Source of the DNA: a virus
Reading direction: 5' to 3' (one strand)
DNA length: 64,000 bases
IMG/VR virus record: IMGVR_UViG_3300046674_000362
Coordinates: 1-64,000 of that record
The position numbers and the translations under genes are program-made. The stretch's first letter is position 1. Each line of letters starts with the position of its first letter. Under the pieces are notes generated by a model that saw only the letters and a list, made by a program, of their open reading frames with translations, was not told the origin of the DNA and did not search any database. Positions 21,110 to 29,743 of the stretch are shown piece by piece.

Positions 21110-21951
21110 AGGTAGATTTTCCGGTAGTCCGCCCGGTCGAGCGCAGCCAGGGTGGCAAGCGTGATCTGCACGCTGCACGCCGTCATAACGCCCTTGTCGG
21201 TTCGCGGGTTGGTGATGGGTTCAGAGACACTTTCAATGACCATCGGCTGATAGGTCATATCGCCGTACCGCATGCCGACGACCTGCGGCGTCAGCGACGG
21301 GAAAAGCGTATCGAACATATTTTGGTTCGCGCCGTTCTTGATGGCCCCGGCCACCAGTCCATCGGCGGCGAGCATTTGCGGCAGCGCCCATTCCTTCAGC
21401 TTCAGGATCGGCTCGCGCACCTCCTTTACCGCGTCCTTGAAGGCGCGGAAGTGCAGCGTGAAAGTCAGTTTGATCGGCGGCATGCCGCTGAAAATCTGCG
21501 TGCTGTTCAGCTTCGTGATGCCGGTCTTGCCTTCGATCTTGCGGGATATGTCGGCCGACTGCTTCGCCAGATCGCCGAGCATATCGGGCATGATCCCGGC
21601 GCTGCCGATACCCTGGAGCATGGAGGTCAGCGAGCCGGACTGAAGCATCGCGGACAGTGCTGGGGCTTTCGACTCTGCCCCGGCGTTCTCGAACGGGCTA
21701 TTCCAGTTCAGGGTCAGCTCGCTTGTGCCGTCCGTCATTGGCGCATGCACCTCGATCCCGTCGTCCGCCACGTACTGATCGGCCACCGTGCCGTCTTTCT
21801 TGCGGCCTTGTTCCCAGCCCGAGCCGTCCGCGAGCTTGCGGACAGGGTAGAAGCGCGCCAGCAGGTGCGGCGATAGGCCGGTCCAGTCGGAGCTTAGGAC
21901 TTTGGTTTTGTTGCCACGGACGACAACGGTAGGGATGTTGGAATCTGCCAT
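21106..21951 (-). CDS. Baseplate/tail-tube-associated structural protein (T4 gp48/54-like, tentative)
   Basis: 281 residues from ATG 21951 (a TTG at 21957 is also in frame). ELTLNWNSPFENAGAESKAP, FSGMPPIKLTFTLHFRAFKD and VREPILKLKEWALPQML recall T4-type tail tube-baseplate junction proteins. No Shine-Dalgarno precedes the ATG, and the predicted late transcript would start at it. It is the first gene after a terminator and late promoter, followed by the gp26-like gene. Confidence 0.45.
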   Translation of the reverse strand: MADSNIPTVVVRGNKTKVLSSDWTGLSPHLLARFYPVRKLADGSGWEQGRKKDGTVADQYVADDGIEVHAPMTDGTSELTLNWNSPFENAGAESKAPALSAMLQSGSLTSMLQGIGSAGIMPDMLGDLAKQSADISRKIEGKTGITKLNSTQIFSGMPPIKLTFTLHFRAFKDAVKEVREPILKLKEWALPQMLAADGLVAGAIKNGANQNMFDTLFPSLTPQVVGMRYGDMTYQPMVIESVSEPITNPRTDKGVMTACSVQITLATLAALDRADYRKIYL

Positions 21952-21957
21952 GCGCAA

Positions 21958-21999
21958 AGTATGTGCGCGGCCCTTGCGGGCGGTCCCGGCGCTTTTCCT
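21958..21999 (-). promoter_or_regulatory. Late promoter (AGGAAAA class)
   Basis: Minus strand: AGGAAAA at 21999-21993, GC-rich GCGCCGGGACC, then CATACT at 21963-21958. It lies just beyond the U-tract of the terminator at 22007-22031 and drives the baseplate genes. The ATG at 21951 lies seven bases after the hexamer. Confidence 0.6.
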
Positions 22000-22006
22000 A
22001 CAGGCG

Positions 22007-22031
22007 AAAAAAAGGCGGGGATTCCCCCGCC
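22007..22031 (-). terminator. Terminator of the capsid-sheath transcript
   Basis: Minus strand: GGCGGGG (22031-22025), a 4-nt loop, CCCCGCC (22020-22014) and seven Ts. Confidence 0.88.
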
Positions 22032-22056
22032 CTTGGCGCTTGGTGCGCGGCCCAGG

Positions 22057-22752
22057 TTACAGGCCAGCCGCCTTGCGAATGCGATTCGACTTGATGCGGT
22101 GCATGGTAGCCGTCGCCGAGTGCGACTTGCGGAGCATCTTGCGGATCGAGATTTTCTGCTTGGCCGACAGGCGAACATGGCCGGACACGCGCTTGTTGAT
22201 GCGCACCTTACGGCCGCCGCGCACGACAACCTTTTTCTTGTACACGGCATCGAACACTGCGCTGTCCGAGTCGGCGTCGAAAGCGAAGGAGTCCATATCC
22301 TCGGCCGATGCTTCCTCGCCTTCCGGCAGGGCAGTCACGATCAGGTCATAGGCGCGATCCGCAGCAGCCGCACCCCAGTTGTTCAGCAGGGCGTCGCAGT
22401 CGTCGTCCGAAACGCCCTTCGACAGCAGGTAGTCCCACATATTTTCGAGGACGGTATCGCAAACGGCCTGCTCGTCGTCGGTGATTTCGCCGTCCTTGTC
22501 GGCATCGGCCACGCCGACGACCATCGACATCAGGCGGTCGGCCATCGACTCGCCATCGGCCAGATCGTCGGGCGAGGTTTCCGCCCACTGCTGGATGACC
22601 GCAGCGGCCTTCAGGCGCAGATCGGCGGTGGCATAGGCCGCCGCCCCTTGCGGGGCTCCTGCACCAGTGGCGCTATCCAGCACCGTTTTCGACTGCGAGC
22701 CCTCGGCCGACAGGCTACGCATAGCCATCGCCAGGGGGGATTGATTCATCAT
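22057..22752 (-). CDS. Unknown late protein with an EF-hand loop and basic C-terminus
   Basis: 231 residues. DADKDGEITDDE (about 84-95) fits the 12-residue EF-hand Ca2+ loop exactly (D1, D3, D5, G6, I8, E12), between helices. The C-terminal ~60 residues are strongly basic (RGGRKVRINKRVSGHVRLSAKQ..RKMLRKSHS). It follows the tail sheath gene on the same transcript with a good AAGGAG, so it is probably made with structural proteins. Whether it is virion-borne is unknown; the basic tail could bind nucleic acid. Confidence 0.6.
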   Translation of the reverse strand: MMNQSPLAMAMRSLSAEGSQSKTVLDSATGAGAPQGAAAYATADLRLKAAAVIQQWAETSPDDLADGESMADRLMSMVVGVADADKDGEITDDEQAVCDTVLENMWDYLLSKGVSDDDCDALLNNWGAAAADRAYDLIVTALPEGEEASAEDMDSFAFDADSDSAVFDAVYKKKVVVRGGRKVRINKRVSGHVRLSAKQKISIRKMLRKSHSATATMHRIKSNRIRKAAGL

Positions 22753-22763
22753 TCAAGTGCTCC

Positions 22764-24389
22764 TTATCGCGAAAGGGTTTGGGTAACGGTGATTGCGCGA
22801 ACCACGCCGTCGTAATGCAGGCTGTAGGTCACGTCCATACGGTCGGCCGGGCGCACCGCGTTGCGCTTTACGTCGAAGGCATAGCCGTTGTCGCCGAGTT
22901 CCGGCTCATCCGAGGCCACCAGCCAGCCGGACGAGCGCGCAGCGTCGAAAGTCGCCTTCAGGAACTTGCGCATCTTGGCGGTGGCCGGGTCCATCGGCAG
23001 TTGCACGACTTCCTTGCCGTACTTCGCCACCATGTCGTCCAGCGATGCGCTCATTTCGGCGACGGAAATCAGCTTGCGGTAGGACGTGGAAACCTTCGCG
23101 CAGGTGAGCGAGTCGGTGAACACGTAGCGGCCGCCGCCGTTGTAGCGCTCGTAAATGACCGGGTTGATCTTCGCCAGCGCCAGATCGTTCAGCTCGGGAT
23201 CGCTCGGGGTATAGAGCTGCTTGACGCCGGTACGCGCCAGCGGCCATTCCTTGCCCGCGACCGGCGTGTTCTTCGGTGCCAGCCCGTAGGCGTTGGTCTG
23301 CGCGTTTCGGGCGCAGCGCAGGCCGACGTTGTAGGCCGAGGTGCCGATGACCGCCTTGCCACCATTTACCGGGTCGTCTGACTGCAACGGTGCCCAGTAT
23401 GCTTGGCAGTAGTGCGAGTCCAGGCCGAGCTGTGCGATGAAGGCTGCGGCAGCGGCCGGGGTCAGGTTGCCCGGAATGTCGAACACGAATTGGCGATTCG
23501 CGCGCACCGCGAGCTGCCCGAGCTTCGACAGCAGCGCAGCCGCTTGAGAGCCGCCGCCCACGATGTAGGCGAAGTCGTTCGGGCTGTTCTCCAGCAGGCT
23601 GATCGCCTTGTCGTAGTTCGCGACGGTGTAGCCGGTGCCGCCTTCGGTGAACAGCACCAGCGGCGACGCGCCACTCGTTGCGATCTTGGTGGTGCCGTCG
23701 GCATTGCGGCCGTAGCAGTCGGCAGTAATCGGGATCGACGCGCCAGCGGCGACGTTGATCGTGATTTCATCGGTTTGCTTCGCGATGACGGAGCCGATGA
23801 AATAGTCCTGCCCGAAGTCGTCCACGGCGGCTGGGTCCAGCGAGCCGGTGAACTCGAACATCAGGTTGCCGTTCGGCTCGCGCACGCGCAGGGTGATGAC
23901 TTTGGCCGGGGCCGAGGTCACGCCGTCCGCGCCCAGCACCTTGTCGGCCTGGACTTCGAGCTGGATGCCGTCGTTGAAGCAGCCGAGGTGCTGGAGATAG
24001 AACAGGAACGGGGCAACCGGCACGGTCGGGCTGACCGTAAATGCCGATGCGCTGCCGGTGATGTTGAACACCGCGTAGCTGTTGACTGCCGCATCGGTGA
24101 CGAGGCGCGTGAGCACCAGTTCCGATGCGCCGCCGTCGAGCGCTTCGACCGCATGGACATACGCCTCGTTCAGCGCAGAAATGCGGATCGACTCGGGCGC
24201 ACCCAGGACCGACAGCCGGTTGCCGCGATTGACCTTGAACGGCGCGTCGATGCGGCCGCGACGGAAGCGGCCGATGAGGGCCGCAACCTGATCGCTTGCA
24301 TCGGCGGCGAAACCATCCGTGTTGTCACGGAGCGGGTTAAGCTGGACGCCGGGTTGCGCGCCAAGTTGGCGCGTATGAGAATAGAACAT
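22764..24389 (-). CDS. Contractile tail sheath protein
   Basis: 541 residues, the usual size. N-terminus GVQLNPLRDNTDGFAADASDQVAALIGRFRRGR, a central insertion, and the conserved C-terminal part: NAQTNAYGLAPKNTPVAGKEW, ELNDLALAKINPVIYERYNGGG, RYVFTDSLTCAK. It forms the sheath that contracts on infection and identifies this phage as a myovirus. It is co-transcribed with the capsid gene. Confidence 0.85.
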   Translation of the reverse strand: MFYSHTRQLGAQPGVQLNPLRDNTDGFAADASDQVAALIGRFRRGRIDAPFKVNRGNRLSVLGAPESIRISALNEAYVHAVEALDGGASELVLTRLVTDAAVNSYAVFNITGSASAFTVSPTVPVAPFLFYLQHLGCFNDGIQLEVQADKVLGADGVTSAPAKVITLRVREPNGNLMFEFTGSLDPAAVDDFGQDYFIGSVIAKQTDEITINVAAGASIPITADCYGRNADGTTKIATSGASPLVLFTEGGTGYTVANYDKAISLLENSPNDFAYIVGGGSQAAALLSKLGQLAVRANRQFVFDIPGNLTPAAAAAFIAQLGLDSHYCQAYWAPLQSDDPVNGGKAVIGTSAYNVGLRCARNAQTNAYGLAPKNTPVAGKEWPLARTGVKQLYTPSDPELNDLALAKINPVIYERYNGGGRYVFTDSLTCAKVSTSYRKLISVAEMSASLDDMVAKYGKEVVQLPMDPATAKMRKFLKATFDAARSSGWLVASDEPELGDNGYAFDVKRNAVRPADRMDVTYSLHYDGVVRAITVTQTLSR

Positions 24390-24407
24390 GGGTTGCGTTC
24401 CTTCGCG

Positions 24408-24779
24408 TTATTCGACTTCGGTGACGCGCAGGGCCGGTTCTTCAGCGTCCCGGTGCGTATCGTTCAGCGACATGATCTGCTGGCAGTCCGATTCCATGCG
24501 GGTGATCTCGTCCTGATCGTTGACGGCGACGCTCACGCGCTCATGGCCTGCAACGTACTGGCCCGCGACCACGTAGGGGATCGGCGTGTCGTTGATGATC
24601 TGGACCAGTCGCGGGAACCACGGAGCGGCCTGCTCGATGATCGTTGCGGTGCCGCCCTGCGTGCCGTCGGCTACGCCCTGCTTCGCGTCGGCGCTGTTCA
24701 GTGCCGGGTCTGCTGCGCCCTTGTCTGCCGGTTCCGTGGAACCGGCAGCAGGCGCGGTGCCTGCTGCCTTCTTTACCAT
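24408..24779 (-). CDS. Hypothetical late protein between capsid and sheath
   Basis: 123 residues. The N-terminal ~45 are Ala/Gly/Asp-rich and disordered; the rest (APWFPRLVQIINDTPIPYVVAGQY, HERVSVAVNDQDEITRME) may form a small beta domain. Position suggests a head-decoration or neck component, but there is no motif evidence. Confidence 0.5.
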   Translation of the reverse strand: MVKKAAGTAPAAGSTEPADKGAADPALNSADAKQGVADGTQGGTATIIEQAAPWFPRLVQIINDTPIPYVVAGQYVAGHERVSVAVNDQDEITRMESDCQQIMSLNDTHRDAEEPALRVTEVE

Positions 24780-24828
24780 TTGTTGTTACCGCCTTTCGTA
24801 TAGTTTCAGGGTGATGTACCAGCCTGGA

Positions 24829-26463
24829 TTACTTCAGGTTCAGAATGGTAATCAGCGCGCAGCCCTTGGACGAGTAGCTGTGCGGGTTGGTCGCGGTGAA
24901 GCTGCGGGCATGGAAGGCGTAGCCCGACTTCATGTTTTCCTGCACGCCCAGCGCCTCGAAGGTCGGGGCCGATGCGTCGCCGAAGATGATCGGGCAGCGC
25001 GCGGTCTGCGAGCTGCGGCCGACGGCGATGATTTCCGAGGCAGTGCCATCGGCCGACTCGTTGACCACTTTCGGGCTGTAGTACACCTCGTACATGCCGA
25101 ACAGGCGGCCGACGCGGTAGATGCCAGGACGTGCGGTGATACCCGACGGCTCGAACAGCTCGCGCGGCATGCCGAGGAACTGGGCGGCCACGAACTTGCC
25201 CACGTACAGGTGGGTGATGCCGTGGTCGGCGGTATCTTCGGCCATCTTCTGCGAGGCCGAGCCCAGGACCGCAGCGAAGTCCTGCCAGATTTGCGAGCGG
25301 GTTTTCTGCTGGATTTGCGCCGCGTACTGGAAGTCGTAGGTCACGGCGTTCTGGTACTTGCCGATCATCTTGACCTTGCGCAGCGCGTCATAGTGGCGCT
25401 CCATCGCGAACTGGCCGCGAACTGCCAGCATCGCCTCGGCACCGGCATCGACGCCAACTTCATTGGCGAACTGCGAGCGGGCTTCCGGGGTGATCGAGTA
25501 CAGGCCACGGAACGGGTTGGCGAACAGTTGGAACATCGACGCCTGCACGGACATGCGCGGGGTGATCGAGCTGTCGGCTTCGTAGTCCACAAAGGCTTCG
25601 CAGGTGACGACGGTGCCGTTCGGGAAGGCCGGGGTCGGGGTCACGACGATTTCGCCGCTGGCGGGCTTCGCGGTGCCGCTGATCGCGTAGTCGGTGCCGC
25701 CCAGGTTGACGGTGCCGGTCAGCGGGACGGTCGCGGCGGTGCTCGGGCCATTGACGATTTCGGTTGCGGCGCGCTGGCCGTTGACGTACACGATGGCGCG
25801 GCCGCGCAGCAGGTTCACCGGGGTGCCGGTGCCGTCGGCGCTGCCGGTGAAGGTGAACTTGTAGTTTGCGGTATCGTTCGGGGCCGACAGCTCTTTCACG
25901 CGGGCCGACGACAGGTAGCCGCCGCCAGCGGCAACGCCGTCCATGATGTCGGACAGCTTGTAGTCGCCCCAGGCGCTACCGGCGAGGTGGTTGACGACGA
26001 TCAGGCGCGCTTCGTTCGAGCCCTTGTCGGCGGGCAGGTAGCCAGCGAACGGGGTTGCTTCGGCCATCGCGCCCATGATCGCGACCAGCGGCGCGTTCGG
26101 GTTAATGCCGATCTGGTCGTGGTGGCCGTTCGTCACCGAGTCGAACACCGTCGATGCTTGGTGGATCGCCGACAGGATCAGGTCGCCGGTCGGGCGGAAG
26201 CCGTGCTCACGCTCGAAGGTGGCCGCGCCGTCGAAAATCGCCTTGATGGTCTTTTCTTCGTCGGTGGTCTTGCCCAGCAGTTCGGTCAGGACGAGCGGGG
26301 CATTGGAGCCCGATTCGTTCTTGATGGCGTCCATCGCCGAATGTGCCGCTGCTGCCGAATCCAGACGCATGCCCGGCTTCGATTCTGCGCTCATCACGTC
26401 GCTGACGAACGATTGCAGCTTTACTTCGTCAAGCTTGGTGTACTTGGGGGTAGTTCCGCTCAT
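24829..26463 (-). CDS. Major capsid protein
   Basis: About 544 residues from ATG 26463 (GGAAGAAGC RBS); in-frame codons upstream to 26547 would run through the promoter. It resembles large myovirus capsid proteins: an N-terminal helical region, IMGAMAEATPFAGYLPADKGSNEARLIVV, a beta-rich insertion (about 180-270), YEADSSITPRMSVQASMFQLFANPFRGLYS, and FVAAQFLGMPRELFEPSG..FGMYEVYYSPK. It heads a late transcription unit with its own late promoter. Confidence 0.75.
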   Translation of the reverse strand: MSGTTPKYTKLDEVKLQSFVSDVMSAESKPGMRLDSAAAAHSAMDAIKNESGSNAPLVLTELLGKTTDEEKTIKAIFDGAATFEREHGFRPTGDLILSAIHQASTVFDSVTNGHHDQIGINPNAPLVAIMGAMAEATPFAGYLPADKGSNEARLIVVNHLAGSAWGDYKLSDIMDGVAAGGGYLSSARVKELSAPNDTANYKFTFTGSADGTGTPVNLLRGRAIVYVNGQRAATEIVNGPSTAATVPLTGTVNLGGTDYAISGTAKPASGEIVVTPTPAFPNGTVVTCEAFVDYEADSSITPRMSVQASMFQLFANPFRGLYSITPEARSQFANEVGVDAGAEAMLAVRGQFAMERHYDALRKVKMIGKYQNAVTYDFQYAAQIQQKTRSQIWQDFAAVLGSASQKMAEDTADHGITHLYVGKFVAAQFLGMPRELFEPSGITARPGIYRVGRLFGMYEVYYSPKVVNESADGTASEIIAVGRSSQTARCPIIFGDASAPTFEALGVQENMKSGYAFHARSFTATNPHSYSSKGCALITILNLK

Positions 26464-26539
26464 GCTTCTTCCTTCATAAATGGGATGTAAATTCACTTTC
26501 AACAAATGCGCGGAACCCCGCACACGAAACTGAGCCTTC

Positions 26540-26581
26540 ATTGTCAAGGCGGCGGGAGGCGGCCCGCCGCCCAGTTTTCCT
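26540..26581 (-). promoter_or_regulatory. Late promoter (AGGAAAA class) for the capsid gene
   Basis: AGGAAAA at 26581-26575 overlaps the stop of the upstream gene; a GC-rich segment and then GACAAT at 26545-26540 follow. About 77 nt before the capsid start. Confidence 0.6.
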
Positions 26582-27068
26582 AAGCGGCTTGCGCCGTCAG
26601 GGATGCCAGCGTTTCCCGCGCCACGCCGATTGCCTCGTCCACGGCCGCGATCCGGTCACGCAATACCTTCTCCATCTTCGGCGCGGCGGTACGAATCGAC
26701 TTGGGTAGCGTTACCTTGACCTTCGCGAGCGCCGCCTGGAACTTCGCGCGGCCCTTGTTCATGGCCGCCGCGATTTCGATGACAGCCTGTGCATGGTCGT
26801 GCTGCTCCTTCAGCGGGAACAGCTTGCCGTTGATCTTGACCTGATACACGTCGCCAGTGCTCTTGATGCCGAAGCTGACCGTTTGTGAGTCTGCGAAGCC
26901 GAATTGCACCTCGCGGTAGGACTGGCCCGCCGTGCGGCGCACCTTGGCGTCCACGTCCACGCTCGTGACGGTGGCCCCGGCTTGCGCGAAGTAGCGCTTC
27001 GCCGCCTTGATGGAGCCGTCCTTGTGCGACAGCTCGAAGAAATCGAAAATGAGTGTGTTGTTTGCCAT
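26580..27068 (-). CDS. DarA N-terminal-like protein (defence-against-restriction family)
   Basis: 162 residues resembling the DarA N-terminal domain family of phage and plasmid antirestriction proteins: AAKRYFAQAGATVTSVDVDAK, RRTAGQSYREVQFGFADSQTV, GDVYQVKINGKLFPLKEQHDH, GRAKFQAALAKVKVTLPKSIR, then a C-terminal coiled coil. P1 DarA is an internal head protein injected with DNA. Here a single-domain version sits directly upstream of the capsid gene. Family name is from recall of the pattern, so moderate confidence. Confidence 0.55.
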   Translation of the reverse strand: MANNTLIFDFFELSHKDGSIKAAKRYFAQAGATVTSVDVDAKVRRTAGQSYREVQFGFADSQTVSFGIKSTGDVYQVKINGKLFPLKEQHDHAQAVIEIAAAMNKGRAKFQAALAKVKVTLPKSIRTAAPKMEKVLRDRIAAVDEAIGVARETLASLTAQAA

Positions 27069-27078
27069 GCTCCCGCCT

Positions 27079-27672
27079 TTAAGTTGGTGTACCAGTAGTG
27101 CCCGAGCCCGTCGCGACGCCGCTGTGCTTGTGATCGCTGCCGATGTTCTTGCCGTTGTTCGTGACGGTGCCGCCGATGCTCGCGCCTCCAGTGCCCGTCA
27201 TGCCCGCCTTGTAGGTGAAAGCGCCCTGCACCTCGACCTTGCCGGTAAAGGTGGAGTCAGCCGAATCGACCAGCACCTTTGGCGATGTCACCGTGGCCTG
27301 CTTGCTCGCGTTCACAACCGCCTCGGGCGTGTTGATCGTCACTTTTGCGCCCGCGTCGATGATGAATTCACCATCTGCCGTGAACTGGAAGTTTGCATGC
27401 TCGAATCTGCGCCAGTCGATGCCGTTTTCCTCCTGCCTGGGGCGGTAGCCGACGATGACCGGGTAGCGCGGATCGCCGCCGACGAAGGCCAGCCAAACCC
27501 GGTCGCCGGGCTTGACGCGGATTTCCGTATGCTCGCTCTTGTCGCCGACGGGGTTGCAGAACTGCGCCTCGGGCAAGTCAGTTGCGCCATCGGTCAGGCC
27601 GGGAATCCGCACCTTCGCAATACGCGCCTCCCGGTCGATGGAATCCACTTCAGCAGGCATCAGGCCAATCAC
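27079..27672 (-). CDS. Baseplate central spike (gpV/gp5-like)
   Basis: 197 residues from a GTG overlapping the hub stop (GTGA); ATG 27660 is possible. OB-fold domain: ARIAKVRIPGLTDG..IRVKPGDRVWLAFVGGDPRYPVIVGY. A beta-helix region rich in V/T follows, and the tip carries GKNIGSDHKHSGVATGSG, with the DHKH metal-binding type apex seen in P2 gpV-like spikes. It pierces the outer membrane. It lies next to the hub gene. Confidence 0.8.
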   Translation of the reverse strand: MIGLMPAEVDSIDREARIAKVRIPGLTDGATDLPEAQFCNPVGDKSEHTEIRVKPGDRVWLAFVGGDPRYPVIVGYRPRQEENGIDWRRFEHANFQFTADGEFIIDAGAKVTINTPEAVVNASKQATVTSPKVLVDSADSTFTGKVEVQGAFTYKAGMTGTGGASIGGTVTNNGKNIGSDHKHSGVATGSGTTGTPT

Positions 27673-28547
27673 GACAGTCCTCCCAGCCAGAGGCGCGAAT
27701 ACTGCTTTGCGCCGCCGCCATCCACGTTGTTTTGCAGGTAGTGCGCCGCCGTCATCACGACCAGCGGCACGTTTTGGACGTTCAGGACATCCCCGGCCCG
27801 GATGCCCAGGCTTGGCATGCAGGTGATGACCTTGCGGCGCACCAGCACGCGCCCCATCAGGCCCAGCTCGCGCGTGTTCTTGCGCGAGGTGTAGGCCATC
27901 GCCTGCCCCTCGGCGCGCTGCTCGCCCATCAGAAACTTGCCGTCCGGGCCGACGGAGAAATAGACCGGGATTTCGTCACTCTCCAGAAAGCTGCTACGGA
28001 TGTCCTCGGAGGCAATCGCCGCCACGCTCTGCACCGGCTCTTGTGCCAGCACGTCGCGCAGGCGCATTAAGCCGATCTTCCCCGCGCGCCAGATCAGCAC
28101 CGCCGATTCCTCCTGCAACACCTTGGCAAGCTGGAAGGTCGGAACATCGCCCTTGAAGCAAGCGAAGCGCCCGATGTTGATGTCGCCGCTGACGGCCATC
28201 GTTGCGCCGCAGGAGCGATAGATGGACGCGAAGCTGGCATTGTTCGCGATGACGGCCGCGCGCCGCCTGCGGGCCACGTTGACCACGGATTCAGGAAATG
28301 CCGTGATCGACACGGCCGACATCGGATAGGAGCCCTGGGTGAGCCCGCCCGCGTTCTTCATCGGCTCGCACTTGATGATGCGGAAGTCGATTTCGTTCAC
28401 GCGGATCACGCTGCCGTCTTGGAAGTCGCTCGCGGTTTCCGGCGTCAGGCGTATTTGCGCCTCGAACGTCAGTGGGATCGGGGCCAAGTCGTAGCGCAGG
28501 CAGGCCGACAGGACCATATCGCCGCGCAGGCCGTTCACAGAAATCAT
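27669..28547 (-). CDS. Baseplate hub protein (gp27/gpD-like)
   Basis: 292 residues. NEIDFRIIKCEPMKNAGGLTQG, INIGRFACFKGDVPTFQLAKVLQEESAVLIWR and SLGIRAGDVLNVQ are typical of hub proteins that bind the spike and tube. Translationally coupled to the spike downstream and a small Cys protein upstream. Assignment rests on the pattern and the hub-spike order. Confidence 0.6.
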   Translation of the reverse strand: MISVNGLRGDMVLSACLRYDLAPIPLTFEAQIRLTPETASDFQDGSVIRVNEIDFRIIKCEPMKNAGGLTQGSYPMSAVSITAFPESVVNVARRRRAAVIANNASFASIYRSCGATMAVSGDINIGRFACFKGDVPTFQLAKVLQEESAVLIWRAGKIGLMRLRDVLAQEPVQSVAAIASEDIRSSFLESDEIPVYFSVGPDGKFLMGEQRAEGQAMAYTSRKNTRELGLMGRVLVRRKVITCMPSLGIRAGDVLNVQNVPLVVMTAAHYLQNNVDGGGAKQYSRLWLGGLS

Positions 28548-28744
28548 GGGCGTCCCTGCTGGTGCTGGCGGTATGCGTCATGCCCGATCACGCCCTTGCA
28601 GCGGCGGCAGGCGTAATGCGACGGAGAGCGGCTATTCAGCGCGGCGAAGTCATGCTCGGCGCAGGCAGCGAGCGCGGCCTCGTTCTCCGCTGCCATTTCG
28701 GCGGCAGTGGCCTTGATGTCGGCCATATCCAGATCGACGTGCAT
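28544..28744 (-). CDS. Small Cys-pair protein
   Basis: 66 residues; an N-terminal acidic helix (ATAAEMAAENEAALAACAEH), then YACRRCKGVIGHDAYRQHQQG, a C-x2-C..H..H zinc-knuckle pattern. Start and end overlap its neighbours, so it is made with hub components. Function unknown. Confidence 0.55.
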   Translation of the reverse strand: MHVDLDMADIKATAAEMAAENEAALAACAEHDFAALNSRSPSHYACRRCKGVIGHDAYRQHQQGRP

Positions 28745-29124
28745 CAGATCGACTCGGGCACCGCCGAGAAAGCGAGGCGCGGCAAGTCCACCGTTTCATA
28801 CTGCCGGATGTCGCCCTCAATCGAATTCACGTCGCGGCCGTACACGTCCACGCCCTGCATGCGCGAGGCTTCGAGGGCGCGGGCGTTCTCCCGCTCGACG
28901 TACAGCATGAACAGGGGCTTGATGACGCCCCATTCGGCCGGGGCAATCGGCAGGCTGTCGTTGATGGCGGCCAGCTCGTCGGCGCTATCCGGCGCGACGC
29001 CCGACAGGTCGCCCCAGGTCGCGAACTGGCGGGCCGCCGCGACGGCCAGCTCCAGCACCTTGTCATCTTCAATGACGAGGCCGAAAACCCAGTTGACCGA
29101 TACGGCCAGATCATTGAGCGTCAC
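28744..29124 (-). CDS. Hypothetical tail/neck protein
   Basis: 126 residues from a GTG. Helical (KVLELAVAAARQFATWGDL..PIAPAEWGVIKPLFMLYVERENARALEASR) with no motif I recognise. The segment EWGVIKPLFMLYVERE is like small connector proteins of myoviruses. Lies between tube-like and hub genes. Confidence 0.5.
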   Translation of the reverse strand: MTLNDLAVSVNWVFGLVIEDDKVLELAVAAARQFATWGDLSGVAPDSADELAAINDSLPIAPAEWGVIKPLFMLYVERENARALEASRMQGVDVYGRDVNSIEGDIRQYETVDLPRLAFSAVPESI

Positions 29125-29133
29125 GCCGGTTCC

Positions 29134-29622
29134 TTAGATATTGCCGGAGATTTTTTCGCCGAAGTAGTGGAAGAACAGCGTGCCGGAAATGGTCGTCACC
29201 TGCGAACGGTTCTCCCAGTCGCGGTCAGGGTTCTCGAATTGCAGGAAGCAATCCACGATGCGGCAGCCGCGCGAATGGCGCTCCAGCGTGCCCTCGTACA
29301 CGGCCGCCTGGAACTTGTTGCCCTGCGCTGCAATCTGCTCGATGAAGGTTTCGAGGTCGCCGCGCACGGTTTCGTAGAACGAGACTTGGCCTTGCATTGC
29401 CGGGTTGAGCTGCTGCTGTTGCCATTGCTTGCTGCCCATCGGGGAAGCGATTTCGATTTCGCCTGCGGTCGAGAGGATCGGCCAGGGGAATTGCTTGCAC
29501 AGCAGGCGCAAATGCTCGAAGCCGTCGATGACGAACATCGCGTCCGAGGAAACGGACTTGTCGCCCAGGGCTTTAACGAGCCCGTAGGATTGCGCCAGGA
29601 ATGCCGGGGTGGAAACAGTCAT
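29134..29622 (-). CDS. Probable tail tube protein
   Basis: 162 residues. MFVIDGFEHLRLLCKQFPWP, SFYETVRGDLETFIEQIA and the C-terminal TTISGTLFFHYFGEKI fit small tube proteins of contractile tails (gp19/gpFII-like). It is the first gene of a late unit that continues into hub and spike. Good AGGTGA RBS. Confidence 0.55.
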   Translation of the reverse strand: MTVSTPAFLAQSYGLVKALGDKSVSSDAMFVIDGFEHLRLLCKQFPWPILSTAGEIEIASPMGSKQWQQQQLNPAMQGQVSFYETVRGDLETFIEQIAAQGNKFQAAVYEGTLERHSRGCRIVDCFLQFENPDRDWENRSQVTTISGTLFFHYFGEKISGNI

Positions 29623-29655
29623 GTATCACCTGTAAAAGTGGAGGTTCGATAACCC

Positions 29656-29697
29656 ACTTTACGGCCTGCCAGGGTAGCCCTCGGCCCGACTTTTCCT
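29656..29697 (-). promoter_or_regulatory. Late promoter (AGGAAAA class) for the tube-hub unit
   Basis: AGGAAAA at 29697-29691, then TAAAGT at 29661-29656. It directly follows the terminator at 29701-29725, and the first gene starts at 29622. Confidence 0.6.
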
Positions 29698-29700
29698 ATC

Positions 29701-29725
29701 AAAAAAAAAGCCCGCCGAAGCGGGC
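29701..29725 (-). terminator. Terminator after the secreted-protein gene
   Basis: Minus strand: GCCCGC (29725-29720), CTTCG-type tetraloop, GCGGGC (29715-29710) and nine Ts. Confidence 0.92.
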
Positions 29726-29743
29726 CAAATCCATGAGGGCGCG

